NCBI RefSeq assembly: GCF_037392515.1
Contig: NC_090285.1
Location: 4,033,501 to 4,097,500, forward strand
Direction of reading: 5' to 3'
Source: Haliotis asinina
Taxonomy: Eukaryota; Mollusca; Gastropoda; Lepetellida; Haliotidae
DNA length: 64,000 nucleotides
Every line of letters starts with the position of its first letter. The stretch's first letter is position 1. The notes under the pieces were generated by a model. The model was not told the DNA's origin. It did not search any database and was given only the letters and a program-made list of their open reading frames with translations. This document shows, piece by piece, positions 21,190-33,834 of the stretch. A program made the position numbers and the translations under genes.

Positions 21190-21980
21190 GTGTCAGACCC
21201 CCCTAAGTAATCAAGGAATTACAGCAAATTTGAAGGAATTGCATCTCAAATGTAAACAAACACAGCCCACTCGCGAAACAACTGCAGCCATATCGGCAAT
21301 TTAGCGGTAATAACAGAAACACTTCGGCCATATCGGAAGCAATGTCGGTAATACTTGAAACACACTCGGCCATCTTCGGAGATTTTTCGGCTCACATCCA
21401 TGATTTGTCGGTCGCGAACGGAAACTCACGCAGCAAAACATGGCGTCGTTCGAAGAAGCACCCGTCTCGGTGAGTTTTCTTCTTAGTTCTTACTACTGTC
21501 ACAAGTCATGCCCCTGGAGGTTCAGATGTAAACAACCTCCAGGGGCATGACTTGTGACACTCTTCTGCAGTCACAGTCTTTTCCTGAAAAAATAAGCTAT
21601 TGTCCCGACAACACCTCATACCTAAAGGCATTCAACACGGGTGGTCAAAGATGGATAAGTACAAAAATGTAATAGTAGGAACTAAGAACAAAACTCACCG
21701 AGACGGGTGCTTCTTCGAACGACGCAATGTTTTGCTGCGTGAGTTTCCGTTCGCGACCGACAAATCACGGATGTGAGCTGAAAATTCTCCGAGGACGGCC
21801 GAGTGTGTTTTGAGTATTACCGACATTGCTTCCGATATGGCCGAAGTGTTTCTGTTATTACCGCTAAATTGCCGATATGGCTGCAGTTGTTTCGCGAGTG
21901 GGCTGCGTTTGTTTACATTTGAGATGCAATTCCTTCAAATTTGTTGTAATTCCTTCGATTACTTAGTGGGGCCTGAGTGT
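21190..21980. mobile_element. Fold-back element with ~300-bp inverted arms
   Basis: The left arm (about 21190-21500) and right arm (about 21671-21980) are long inverted copies. The outer ends read 'ccctaagtaatcaaggaatt' and, inverted, 'cactaagtaatcgaaggaat'. Arms share long near-identical blocks such as 'gcagccatatcggcaattta' and 'cacccgtctcggtgagtttt'. A separate perfect 26-bp hairpin fills 21497-21559. In the left arm an ATG at 21440 begins ten codons (MASFEEAPVS) ending at a consensus donor TCG|GTGAGT; in the right arm the ATG is ATT. No transposase is visible. This fits a non-autonomous long-TIR (foldback) DNA transposon, possibly carrying the first exon of its parent or of a host gene. 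Confidence 0.8.
21497..21559. repeat. Perfect 26-bp hairpin inside the fold-back element
   Basis: 'tgtcacaagtcatgcccctg' plus 'gaggtt' is followed by an 11-nt loop (cagatgtaaac) and the exact reverse complement. Its perfect pairing, compared with the mismatched outer arms, suggests a younger inversion or a separate nested insertion. Confidence 0.9.
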
Positions 21981-22375
21981 GTGATGCCCATTTTTGGTGT
22001 CCACAAACTGTGATATTGGTGAAATATTGCTTAAAGTACTTAAACTCATACTGAGAATAACTGACTCACATGCCCATGGGGTAACTGAAGATGAAGATGA
22101 GCATGTGACCTGTGACATGGTAGCAGAAGGACTTCTTTGAAACTGGAACTGTTTCTGCTGGAACATACTCCATGCCTCACTATAGGCTAAATTGTCTGAT
22201 TGTTGATGGAAGCTGTATTGTCAATTTGAACGTTTTAACATCTTGAGGCCATGTCTTTGTGGGTGATGGTCACAGCTTGTCATCAATTTTCTTCAATAAT
22301 CTGTGCCTCTGTATTATCTGTAAAGCCTGAGGTATTGATTGTAATGCACTCCCACACCTGCCTGTGATGCCTAGA

Positions 22376-22570
22376 AAAGTATTGATTCTAATTCACATAT
22401 GGATGGTATTGATTTACCCACATAAGGAAGGTATTGGTTATGACTCGCACAACGAAGGTATTGATTATAACTCACATGTGTAAGGTATCAGTTATAGTTC
22501 ACATAAGGAAGATATTGATTATAACTCACATGTGTAAGGTATCTGTTTCAGTACACATAACGAAGGCATA
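22376..22570. repeat. ~30-bp minisatellite, about 6 copies
   Basis: Units built as 'ggtattgattataactcaca' plus 'tgtgtaa' or 'taaggaa', period about 29-30 bp and diverged. A related phrase appears once more near 24250. Confidence 0.75.
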
Positions 22571-22802
22571 TACTCACTGCCTAAAGAAATGCAGACATGT
22601 GAAATGATGATGATGATATTGACAATGAGTGAAAACATGGCCTTTTTTCTACTAACTTTACTTTCACAAAAACCCACAATAGCTCAAAAGAAAGCTCTTA
22701 GTGTGTTTATTCTCCATATGACATGGAAATCTTATAAATAAATATGGAACCACATAGTGCATGACTTTAGGTATTGTCCTTAAAGGGAAACAACCATTAA
22801 CT

Positions 22803-23522
22803 TCAATAACGGATGTGACCGCCATTGGCATCAGCTACAGCTGCAAATCTCCACATGCTGTTGAAGAGATGTGGAGCAACACTTAGTTACAGTTGTTGCA
22901 TGTTATCTGGATGAACTCAGTGTTGATGAATTTGTCCTTCCATCTCAGCCCAGTGGTGTTCGACAGGATTCAAATCTGGCCTTAAAGCTGGCCAATCCAT
23001 GGTCTGGATGTTGTTGTTCTGGAGGAATGTCTGTGTCAGTCTTGTAATGTGTGCTCTTGCGTTATCTTGCTGAAAAACAGGATGACATCTTTGGGCAAAA
23101 AATTGACGAATCACTAGTATCAACACGTCGATGTAGCACTGCGCAGTAACATTCCTACCACTACCTTGCCCATTGTTTTGAAAGATAACATGTTGAACAT
23201 AATTTCCCCAGCTTATGGCATGAAGAAAAACATGAGGGAAGGCCTTCCCCAACAATCTCTCTCCAAATCATATGGTTCTGTGAATCTTTCACGTCAATGA
23301 CTCCATATTCTCATGCTGTTGTCTGCAGTATCGATACAAAAGTGAACGTCTGCTACAAGGGTGATCAGCGACGGTGTTTGTGTGCTGGTATTGGTCAAGC
23401 GGTTTGTAGATGGTGGACTGATGTGTTCCATAATGCCTGGCGATATCTTTGATGCTCCAACCTGCCTCGATATTCCACGTTACTCTCTGACGTTCATTAG
23501 CATTTAAACATGGCATGTTCAC
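22803..23522 (-). pseudogene. Tc1/mariner (DD34E) transposase, decayed
   Basis: Two minus-strand frames are the ends of a cut-and-paste transposase. The N-terminal part (23522 down to 23289) is a helix-turn-helix region with NANERQRVTWNIEAGWSIKD and YGTHQSTIY. The C-terminal part (23255 down to 22803) has the catalytic blocks VFQQDNARAH and LRPDLNPVEHHW with exactly 34 residues between Asp and Glu, then ends, after a frameshift near 22917, in ADANGGHIRY and a stop. The region with the first catalytic Asp is missing; total length is about 240 codons against roughly 340 usual for Tc1. Deletion plus frameshift mean it is dead. No TIRs found. Confidence 0.85.
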
Positions 23523-24534
23523 TGTTGCATGAAAATGCGAATGCAGACGTTAAGCAGTATCCATTCCTTGAAGGTCGCATGCAACCAAAAAATGTAAGAT
23601 AATTATACACAGTTATCATTTATGCATGATATATAAAATGCATTGCTTATTAAGAAAAAACAAATGAACAAAATTATAAGCGTATATAATTGTAAATCAA
23701 AAGTGCAAAATGTTGTACTTGGGTTTACCTCCCCCGAAAACGATGCAGGCGTGACACCAAACTCCATCAGAGTTGGTGGGTGTGCACTCAAGTGTGATGA
23801 AACCTTTTCATTGGCCACTGATCCATTTGTCAATGCACTTAGCCAAAAGACCCAATAGGGGTTAGTTCCAAATTGCCCATGGTCCATGATTGATGTTGTT
23901 CATTGCATATTGTCATTAGCAGACAGGCAGGCAGACATGTAGGTGTCAATAAACCAGAGTTTTCTCTGTGACAGAGACTGATTATCATAATCAACATTTT
24001 TTTGTTATGTAACGAGTAGATTATTTACTTGTTTGTGTACACAACCATATGTGATGTCATGTTTGCTGCAACTGTGGTAAACATTTTTCTTTTTCTGTGA
24101 AAAACAGTTTTAACGGAATCAATTACATATCAGGAACCTATTCAACACTGGATTTACATCACAGTAAACATCGATGAATTTTGCATTTCTTTTGGTGCTG
24201 AGTATATTATTATAAAGCACTCCTTCATTTACCAGTAAACTGTAAAGGTAGGTATTGATTACATTACACTATATATCTATATGTGAAGGTAGGTTTTAAT
24301 ATAACACCAGGTGTCATCATTGATTCTCATTGGTCCATCAAAGAGATTTTCACTGCTCTTTATAGCCAATGGAGTATTTTCATCGGATAAGCACACTCAC
24401 CCCTGTCATTAGCCTTTCATATACTGTTAGAATGAGTGTTATCTTTACTGGTATGGCTGTTATTGTTGTTATGCACTGTGAACATGTTATGAATACTCTT
24501 AAGATGGTAATGCATGTTTTGTTTGTTTTCTTAG

Positions 24535-24578
24535 GTGATGCAGAGTTCACAGATCTACAGCTGAGGCCAGAGGCATTG
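24535..24578 (+). CDS. VPS13: VPS13 coding exon 2, residues 33-47
   Basis: Acceptor 'ttttcttag' and donor ATTG|GTGAGT bound a 44-nt exon. The two leading bases complete the Gly codon left open by exon 1. It reads G-DAEFTDLQLRPEAL, matching the VPS13A/C segment with the pattern G-x-v-x-L-x-N/D-L-Q-I/L-x-x-x-A-L that forms the next strand and loop of the Chorein_N domain. It ends in phase 0. The 44-nt size and both phases fit the neighbours exactly, which supports the call although the exon is tiny. An opposite-strand frame over it is a shadow. Confidence 0.88.
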
Positions 24579-25354
24579 GTGAGTTTCACTCCTATGTTGT
24601 AATTGCTTTACACAAGCCGTGTCGCCTCCGTAATACCTGGATCTGTTACCAAACTAAACAAATATGGAATTCTTGGTTACCTGTCTCATGAAATACTCCA
24701 GTGGCATGCCCATCTAACTGTCATCATTATGATATAACATCTGTCTCAAATATTCAGAGGGGAGTGTTTATTTAGCTCCTGTGGTGACGGGTGTGTGGAC
24801 ATATATTCTGAAAAAACACACTGTGTAATTACTCTTGTTAAAAGGACCATTACTCTGAAAGTACAGTATTGCTTTCTTGTCATCTGGAGGTACAGGGATT
24901 TGTCTAGGATTCTAAACAACTCAACTTTGGGATAATCTGTTTGGTTCAGAATCAGATTTTTTTCTTCTCTTCAGTTCAAGAGAATATTAACACTTATTTT
25001 GAGAATGTGTTCAGTGCAGTAAATGACTAAGCTTGTGATCTCTGGTTATTGGTTCTGTTAAAAGTGCAGGTTACCTCTGCAAAGCCATAACTGTACGTAT
25101 TACATGAAGTGGGCAATTATTAATAATTCTAGTTTCATAATTTTTAGTGATATATGCTTCAGAACTTGGAGCAAACAAAGGCCTCTCAGTGTATTTGATG
25201 AGCATCTTGACGCTCAGACATGTTATTCTGAGTTGTTAACCAACCGAACAAACAGAATGACTAGTGTTTAAGATAGTACTCTGCTTCTCATGTGGCACCT
25301 GTCACAAATACATGCAGAGGCTAGTAAAACATGCTACAAACACAGGAACATATA

Positions 25355-25914
25355 CAGTAGAACACGGATATAACGAACTCCAAGGGACCAAGGGATTTAG
25401 TTCGCTATATCCGTTGTTCGTTATTCACGTTTGACTGCCATATTGGCTTATAGAGATGAAGAGACACATATATACATGGGCTACATATTTTTATTCTTGT
25501 ACATTGACATTAAAATTCTGATTTCATTGTTCAAATACATTATCGAGAATCACAACAATGTCAACAATATAACACTTAACTGCGTTTAACATAGTCCACA
25601 ATTGTTAATTAATTAATGACTATCAAACAATGTTGATTCACCGCCAACGAGGTTAAACAATGTTGATTCACCGCCCACAAGGTTGATGTATACCGCTAAG
25701 TCGCTGAGTTGACACTGAGCTGACACTGAGTGAGTTCGCTACTCACATCGTTAATTGGGCTTGGGGTCAGGAAATCAGTTCGCTATAACCGTTAATTCGC
25801 TACTCACGAGTTCGTTATTCACGTATAATTTTAATGATATTATAAAGGGACCATTGACGGGACTTTTAAATTTGTTCGCTTTATCCGTGTTCGCTATATC
25901 CATGTTCTACTGTA
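25355..25914. mobile_element. pogo/Tigger-like non-autonomous DNA transposon
   Basis: The left end 'cagtagaacacggatataac' plus 'gaac' is the inverse of the right end 'gttcgctatatccatgttct' plus 'actg', flanked on each side by TA. Internal repeats of the 'gttcgctatatccgttattc' type fill the element near both ends. About 560 bp, with no transposase. The CAGT start, TA target duplication and subterminal motifs are typical of pogo/Tigger-type elements (established pattern; assignment inferred). Confidence 0.75.
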
Positions 25915-27510
25915 GTATAAGCACAATGTGTTTGCATAAAACTTAATTTTCTAAATGCCTTCAAATCTACCATACATTTATTTAGTTTTTGAAAGCTTGC
26001 AACCAATTACACTATGCTGGATTATTGGAGAAGCAACTTTTGATCAAGCCATCAGTTCCTGAATTGCTCACAGAACTCCTTGTGTCAGGTGCATGCTTGA
26101 TTGTACCTAAATGTTGTTAAATCTAGTCACCAAATTCTTGAGTCGCTGGATGATTGTTTGAAGAAAAGGAAAGGTTTACCATTTGAAAGTTGAATTTTTT
26201 TGTAGAATCTGTTATGTATTCCACTAGTCTCATGTGTATTCTGTGAATGTAACAAACTCCTTGGACTGAAACTAAGGATTGTGTTTATCAAGGAGACAGG
26301 GATATTTGCAAGTTGAGTACTTTTTTATTTCTCTGTTTGTATGGATGTTTGGGATGGATTCGTACTACGAAGTTAAACAGGAAGTTGATAGTACTATGCT
26401 AATGCATTACTTTGGGTGATTACATCCCCAGAATATTATCACCATACTGGAGGACTTTCTGCTAGTTCGCTGGTGTTTGTGAGGTGAGGTGAGATGGAGA
26501 TTAACGTCATGTTCTTTGTTATTTCACCTTTGTAACATCATTAATGCACGTGTTTGGATGCCTGTCATGGTCTGACTGATCAACAAGTGATCAAGTAAAG
26601 AGGAGACGGATGTCAGTGGTGACAGTGGTTAATACACACAACTCTAACAGAAATTCCACTCCGTCCATTGATTGTACACAAAATATTTGCTATTCACTCC
26701 ATTCGCAAGCAGCATGACATTGATATATGTCCTCCATCTACTTGACATCGAAGAGATCTAATTACATAGGGACACAGGTTGCCCAGCCATCATGGACAGT
26801 GCAGTTGGTTGTGCTGAGTGGTGTCCCTTTGGTGTGCCAGGAAAGTGTCAGTGAATGTTCAACTGATTTTGTCAAATTTTGTTGTAGATATGTCAGCATT
26901 ATTCCATGCTTGTGTATTAACTGTGTTTACTCATCATGTGTAAGCATGCCCCCCAAGTGTTGTCATTAATATGTCAAATACTGGGTGTCAAAGTGAACTT
27001 TTGTTTACATCTCTCTATAGCCTTTGTGCTTTATTTGTCAGGGTTGTTGAAAAACATGACCCACAGTCCATTGTTGAAAAACATGACCCACAGTCCAATC
27101 TTGGTCATGTATTGATCTGTCAAGCGTCTGATTTCAGGGTAGTAAAATACATTCAATGGATCAGATCTGTGATCTTGGCTATTAATTAGCTATCAAAACA
27201 TTGGATCATGACAAAGAAAAATACAATGGGTATTGAATGGTTTGACTTTCTCTATTTTTTTTACTTTTGTACTTACCTTTGCCTACACATATGATACAGT
27301 TGAGAAGTTGATATATTGCATACATGTTTGGACTGTCTTTATTTTTGTACTTTTGTACAAAATTGAAACTGATGCATTAGATAAAATACATTCATAAGGA
27401 GAAATATATACAAGAATATAATATCTATATTTGCATTTAATAAAATTAAATGTTACTTTATTGACACATTGTTCTCACATCTGGGACAATTGCGGTAAAG
27501 AACAAAGCAA

Positions 27511-27755
27511 CTCCTTGAAAAATTACACATCAATGCCCTACGCACAATATGTGGTGCGGTCCATGGCACCGGTCATGAGAAATTATATCTTGAAACCAAT
27601 TTTTACCCTTTGGATTGAAGAAGATCTGTTCAAAAATTAAAACTGCTTCACAGAATTGTAAATAATGAAATTAAATCACAAAATGTCAACTGCACACGAA
27701 GAAATTCAGGACAAATGTATGCTAGAGATATATTATTGCATGGAACAGCTATGCA
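27511..27755 (+). pseudogene. LINE reverse-transcriptase C-terminal remnant
   Basis: Reading from 27511 gives LLEKLHINALRTICGAVHGT, then HEKLYLETNFYPLD, a stop, RRSVQKLKLLHRIVNNEI and on to about 27755. The spacing 'LQ..A.R.I.GA..GT..E.LY.ET...L..RR....L...Y/H.IVN' is the familiar C-terminal end of jockey/CR1-like non-LTR ORF2 proteins. An in-frame stop (about 27619) and the lack of RT core motifs upstream show it is a 5'-truncated, dead copy lying in intron 2. Confidence 0.6.
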
Positions 27756-29825
27756 AATCACAGACGTGCTGGATTTAGGGGCTGGGAAGGTTTCAGAGCA
27801 GTATTCAAAGTAATGGCGAGATTCTCATTTTTCAGTTCCGGTGTTTTGTTCTAGGATGTTTTAACCCTTTGCTTAAACACATCAGCACACGTAGAGACAT
27901 GACGAAGACAAAATGGATTCAAAACCTCAGGTTTCTGACATGCCCTCAGAATTCAACTCTGGAAAACCGTCCCAGCCCCCACATCCAGTATGTCTGTTAT
28001 TTGCATAAGTGTTCCATACACATGTAATAATATGACCTCGCTATTATTAAAACTTAATTCAAATGACTCCTTGTTTTAAATTTGGTTTGACAAAGTCTTG
28101 TCTCAACATACGTGGAATATATTAAAATTTTAATATAGTAAATATCCCTGGGCTATGTCCCAGCATTACAGTGCACTGTGTTCTTCTGGCTGAACATGCT
28201 GATTATTCCATTGGAGCTCAGGCAGTCCAATGTATTTGCTCCTTTTCTCAAAATAAACTGTTATTGATTCAGAAACCGTCATTCAGTGCTTCTTGAAAGC
28301 ACATACTGGTTTACTGGACAGTTTATTAGGACAGCGACAGGTCTATATTCATGACATAATGACAGTTGGTAGCCCGTACCAGAGGTCCCTTGAGGTAATT
28401 ACTTGTATCTAGTTCAATAATATAGTCATCACCACAGGCCCACAGCCTCAGTGTCATGGTTAATAATGCATGGAACAACATCATAAGTATGGAGGATTTC
28501 AGTGCAGATTGGCTGAATGTCCTTGTTGTCCCTTGAGTATTAGTAGAAATACAGTCATGCAGCATTTTTTTTAGCAAACTTGAATAATGTTGATGGTATC
28601 TAAGTGAATCTGAAAGTTATTTGGAAACTTATTTATGGTTTTGTCAGAAATTGACTGCTCTGCTGCAATGCTTTGTTTTTAAGTCACATGGTGTTTGAAT
28701 GTCACCGAGATATCATGCTATGTATATTTTCTTATTCATCCAAGACCTCTCTGTTTAGAATTTGATCAGTCATGTTTTGGGTTAATGTCATCCTCAAGAT
28801 CGGAAATGAAAAAACGTTTTTGATAATTGACGTAACTGTCACTTCACGTGTGGCCTTTAGTATGGGGTTGAAATCTGAAAATGTCATGAGTATACACACA
28901 AGGTCAAGGTCACAGTGAGGGTCACTAGTTTGTGAGTCTCTGTATTAAACAGTAGACATGCACTAAAACATTAATTTGCAAACAAAAACTCTAAGAATAG
29001 TTACTCTTGATCTACTGTCAAGGGAAAATTTGAACAATATGAATGAATTACAGTTTGTGATGGGCAGAAACTAAAATTAATTAAAACATGGTTTGGACTT
29101 GTGATCTATAGTCTGCAAAGTCTATAAACCAGACTACAGTGCATGTATGATGCTTGTATGTCCATTTCAAGATCATCAGCTCAGTAAAAACATGCTTTCC
29201 TTACACATACCTTGCATAGACCTTGACTTCGCCATCATTTGGAACAGGCTTCAGATATACTAATGTTGACACCTTCAAGGGCTTCCTTCAAGTCTTCATT
29301 GGTGTTTATCAGACTCTGGCACCTTCATCCACTCCGATGAATTTGTAGCCAGCATTGACCAGTGCATCAGGACAATGGAATAGAAGCCCAGCTCTTTCGG
29401 CACTTCCAGGCTCCCATCTTTTAATCAAAAGCTTCACATGCACAAGCAGTGTTCCATCTATGAGCAAACTGATCAGCAAGCTGCCTCCATTCTTAAGGGG
29501 TCAGTACTGGTGGTCTCCTCAACATACTCATCTGTGATTGCTTGGCAGACTTCTCATAGTAGCAAGCTAAGGGTTGTCAGCAAGTGGAAGAACATGCATC
29601 TGTTGTGCTTGTCTGCAGATGTTAAGAGGCACAGTTCTGGTTCCAGATCCTTTCCAAACCAGTTCACGAAAGACCTTTTTCACATAGTTACGCCAATCTG
29701 TGGTAGTGTTGCACGTGACCCTCCTCAGTACCACTGTTACTTCCTGTCTCTTCTCCTTTCTCTCTCGAGTCAAGGCTGAGTGGCAGCGGAGAAACCTAGT
29801 GGTTACAGCATTGGCTCATCATCAC

Positions 29826-30035
29826 ACTTTTGTGGGCATCTCAGCAATATTCCAGCTATATGGCAACAGTGTAAATGACCAAGTCTGGACCAATCCAGTG
29901 ATCAGCATCATGAGCATCAATCTGCATGATGGGGAACCAATCGCATGTCAACCAAGATGCCAAGTCTAACCACCTGATTCTTTAGGTCACCTCTTACAAC
30001 TAGCAGGGGTTACTGAACATACATTCTAACCCGGA
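29826..30035 (-). mobile_element. SINE family B, reverse orientation, tRNA-like head upstream
   Basis: 'gcaatattccagctatatgg', 'gaccaagtctggaccaatcc', 'accacctgattctttaggtc' and 'acctcttacaactagcaggg' are the reversed family B element. Just before it, 29790-29826 reads like a family A head in (+) orientation ('cctagtggttacagcattgg'), so two elements adjoin head to tail. Confidence 0.65.
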
Positions 30036-31099
30036 TTTTCATGGGAAATATGCATGCTAGCAACCTTCAGGCATCTAAGCAGGAAATATTTGCACAAGTG
30101 AGGCTCATACTGAAGTATTTCAGTAGATTTTAAGAAAGTTGAAGTTACTATTTTTAAATGTTTTGGTCGGAAGTGCAAGCTTGAAAGTAAGTTTTTCATC
30201 GGAATAGAAAATATTCTATGCTCACCAAATCATTTAGGCAATATTTGTCAGACTTGCTCATTTCTTAACAAAATAATGCTCCCAGTGTCCTAATAAGGTC
30301 ATTCATGGCAATACAAATAAAACGCACCTAATTACTCCTCCAGTGCTGACACTGAATATCAGCATGAACCATATGTCATCCACCATCCTTGCTCTACCAC
30401 CAGACAAGGTCATTCTGGTCTCCTGGTGGACCTGTAGCCTGCTACGAGTACATCAATACGGGAAGTTAATGCTTCAGGTTTGGAGTGTATCACAAGTTTA
30501 GTCCTGAATGGGACTTTATATGTATTGGTTTAACCATAATGTGCTTGGTAGTTCGGACATGAGTATCGGTTCAATCAAACCAGATTGATATGAGAATTAT
30601 GGCCTGGGAATTACCACAAGCAAGGCATGAACAGACTGTTAGGATCAATAATGCGATGCATTCCTTTTACAGCACAGATCATGAGCAGCAGTGTTCAAAT
30701 TAATACATTTTATTTACCTGAGATGTAGTCATGGTAGAATGTCTATTTTCTCTGACTGATCAGGAGAATTTAGTCATATATATAAGTGTGAAGATTTGAA
30801 TGAATTGAGTACATTCAGTATCAGAGTAATCAGTGACATTTATATATGGGGGTCGTGGTGGGGTTGTCTCCAGTCTGTCGTCAGTAAAATTTAGCCTTCA
30901 GTCAGTAACTTGTTGGTAATTTTATTGGCTTAGTACAAAAAATAAATTCAAATTCATATAGTGAAAGGAACTTAATCTATTAGGGCAGCTGGCTCTGCTT
31001 TTGTTTGAGTTCTTTAGTATATATTTTGTTAGTGCCAATTAATGACTGGTTGTGACATTAGATCTGGACCTATACAACTGCATTATTTTATCCTGATTA

Positions 31100-31390
31100 G
31101 GTCAGATCAATTTTGTTTCTTGTTTTACAGATTTTTGACCTCAGAAAACCTAATGGTAGGAAGGAAAAAAATAAAATGAAAATCATGAGTTGTCATGTTA
31201 ATTCTTTTAGTTTGTTTATATCAAGTTGAGTGAGTTTAAGTTTCACACTGATTTAAAGAGTATATATATTATATCATATTAGCATTAAGATTATATTTTT
31301 TGAGTGGGAAAATCTGTTTTTTTTCTCTTGTTCTTGACAAGACATGACTGTGTAAAAGAAGAAATAATATTGATCTGGCCTAATGATAAA
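31100..31390. repeat. Intronic segment, copy 1 of a diverged direct repeat
   Basis: Shares with 32790-33105, in the same order, 'cagatttttg..ctcagaaaacct', 'ttgag.gggaaa', 'ttcttgttcttgacaa' versus 'ttcttattcttgataa' and 'atctggcctaa'. Diverged but collinear over about 300 bp. Confidence 0.5.
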
Positions 31391-32789
31391 TAATAAACTG
31401 TTTCTTTTACGCATTGTAGTTTTCTATGCACCTCTGACGTTCAATTGATGAAAAATTGACCAATATTATATGTATGGTTTGTGAACTTGTAGTGATGATG
31501 GCAGATGTGCAAAATGTAGGGGATGTTGAAAACATTCTTAAACTGGGTCCAGAAAGTTGAAAATGTCTTTTTTATAACTTTTAATATAAACGTCACAAAG
31601 TGTAAGTACAACATCATCGCATACAGTGTTGGACAAAGAAATCGCCTCTGAGTAACCATCTAACGAACTTAGTTGTACATATATTGTGCCCAATTCCTGA
31701 AATGCCCATTCCATGATTTGGGGCAAAAGAGTTGCCCAAACCCCATGAATAGACATTTGCTTGCTCAGTCTCCAGGATTGGCCAGTTAGTCCCAGGAAGT
31801 GGACAGTGGTAACGACAGCACGTTCCTTGTAATTGGTTTATAACATACACATGCTGACTGACTCTGTTGTTTTGCTGTGAACTTTATTTGTTCTGTTTAT
31901 TTTGCTGTATATTTGACATTTGCTTTACAACTGCAGATCATGGTGCAAAAAGCAATATTTGACTGTTCGGTGAAAACAAACACCTTCTCAGTTATTTTCA
32001 AAGACGACTATGGCAAAATGTTAGAAGTTATATGAGTGGTGTGAGCAGAATATAATGAAAGTGGAAAATGTAAAAAGGAAATTTCAGTAAGAGCAGCAAC
32101 AAGACTGGACAGTGTTGGCACTGGCAAGGGCTAAAACACATTTTGTAGTGTAGCAGCAAATGTTGTCTGTGCTACAATTTAGTACAAAGATGGAAATAAA
32201 TGCTCAAGCCATTGCGATCTTCAAAATACCAAGTGTAAAAATAAGTAGTCATTATTTCAGTTTTGTTTGATCTTGTAATTACCGGAATGTTTCAAGTTAC
32301 TGTTTTGTTACAATAACTATTCATTTCAACTTTAAAAATAATATATATTTGACCTTTTAAATAACTAAGCGTTTGGATGTGTTACATTGTATCACGATAC
32401 TGTTTTGTCAGAATAAGCATTAGTCATGATGTCTCTAATTTGGATTATCTCTTAATCCCTGCACATTCGCTGGGATAGTGTACATTGAATCATGAACTGC
32501 CCCGCTCCTGGGAATGGTGCAGAGTGCTTGAGTGATTCCGAAGAATTGGGCATGACATATATAATGTTAGGCTTATTTCAGGGTTCTTGAAATAGCTTTT
32601 TGTAGTGACTCAGTGTTGTATTGTGGGTAGGTGATTTGATGATACCATTTAAATTTCCATTCCATTGAAAACATGATCTGACAATGGAGAACTCAAAACA
32701 TTCATATTAACAGCCTCCATGTATTTTGGAAGTTTATGTTGTCTTTCATGCAATCAGAGGTGCCGTGCATAAGGCGAGACTGATTATAT

Positions 32790-33105
32790 TGCTTGTTTAT
32801 CAGATTTTTGTTCTCAGAAAACCTGAGAAAGGAAAAAATGTGGGGGGGGAAAAATTCATCAGTTAAAATACTATCCTTTTAAATACTCTATTGTATTATA
32901 TTTTACCTTTGGAAATTTTGAAGCAAATTTGAGACAAAAATACAATTTATAAATGTTTTTTGTAAGTTTACATTTTTTACCAATAAAATATTAGCCTTAT
33001 TGAGAGGGAAATATTCCTCTTCATCTTTTTTTTCTTATTCTTGATAAAGTATAAAAGACAGTTCCGTAAAACAAGAAATACAAATTTATCTGGCCTAAGC
33101 TGGTC
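32790..33105. repeat. Intronic segment, copy 2 of a diverged direct repeat
   Basis: Collinear with 31100-31390, about 1.7 kb downstream; see the phrases listed there. Could be two copies of an unrecognised AT-rich interspersed repeat rather than a local duplication. Confidence 0.5.
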
Positions 33106-33834
33106 AGACTGACAGTGAAGAATCATAGTGTGAAACCGTGATGGTGTAGAACAGTGCAGCAAAGTAGTATTACAATCTTGGCACCTACCACAGGGAGCTG
33201 AACATCAAAGTGTACATTAATACACACTCCAGACTGGAGCTGGCTCATTTGCCTGGCTGTCTAGGAACCAATTCTACTCATGACTGTCATCATCGTTCTC
33301 TGTTTTCTTTAGAATTTGCAAATAAGATATGAAAATAAGAGGTCTTGCTAAAGTCAGATGACTAATATGACTTTCTGTGAAAATGGAATCACTAGGACTA
33401 ATAATTCAGACTAATAAAGAGAGGATAATTGCATAGCCTTAAACTGGTACAAACAGGTTTGTTTATCGAGTGGTGTGAAGTCTATTCAAGTGTTTCAGCT
33501 GTCCAGTCTGGTGTTAATGGAAGAATGTTCTTGAAATAGATGCTAGGAAACTAGGATTAAGATTATCAAACTGTACCATGGATGACTTGTATCATTTGAC
33601 TTTGGTGTCTTGACCAAAACATACTCGCGAAATGCTGACTGTAACATTAAAAACTTGGCACCTGTGTATATTCACTGTTCAAAGTGATGTTAGACCCTGT
33701 GTTTGCATATCTTGCAGATGTTGTAAAGTTGATGATGGGTTCAATTAAATATATAGTCCAATAAGGTCCCTGGGTACAATGACGCTTTTAAGAGAGGCAC
33801 ACCAGTTTTCAAATTTCCATTAATGCAGTGCTGA

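Larger units (their letters stand above)
18939..24534 (+). other. VPS13 intron 1 (5.6 kb)
   Basis: GT-AG intron in phase 1. Holds a 41-bp direct duplication at 19137-19219, a 153-bp tandem duplication at 19540-19850, the fold-back element at 21190-21980, a ~30-bp minisatellite at 22376-22570 and a Tc1 transposase pseudogene at 22803-23522. 20000-21180 and 23525-24530 show nothing I recognise. Confidence 0.75.

Noticed and set aside
23603..23887. 94-codon minus frame next to the Tc1 copy
   Set aside because: No transposase motif and the frame is open on both strands; probably the transposon's untranslated flank or chance.
31131..31155. Exon-like piece: acceptor 'gttttacag', ATTTTTGACCTCAG..., donor 'gtagga', between VPS13 exons 2 and 3
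   Set aside because: 25 nt would break the frame between a phase 0 donor and a phase 0 acceptor. VPS13A/C has AL-SQLD contiguous, and a similar piece recurs at 32800 in a repeat.
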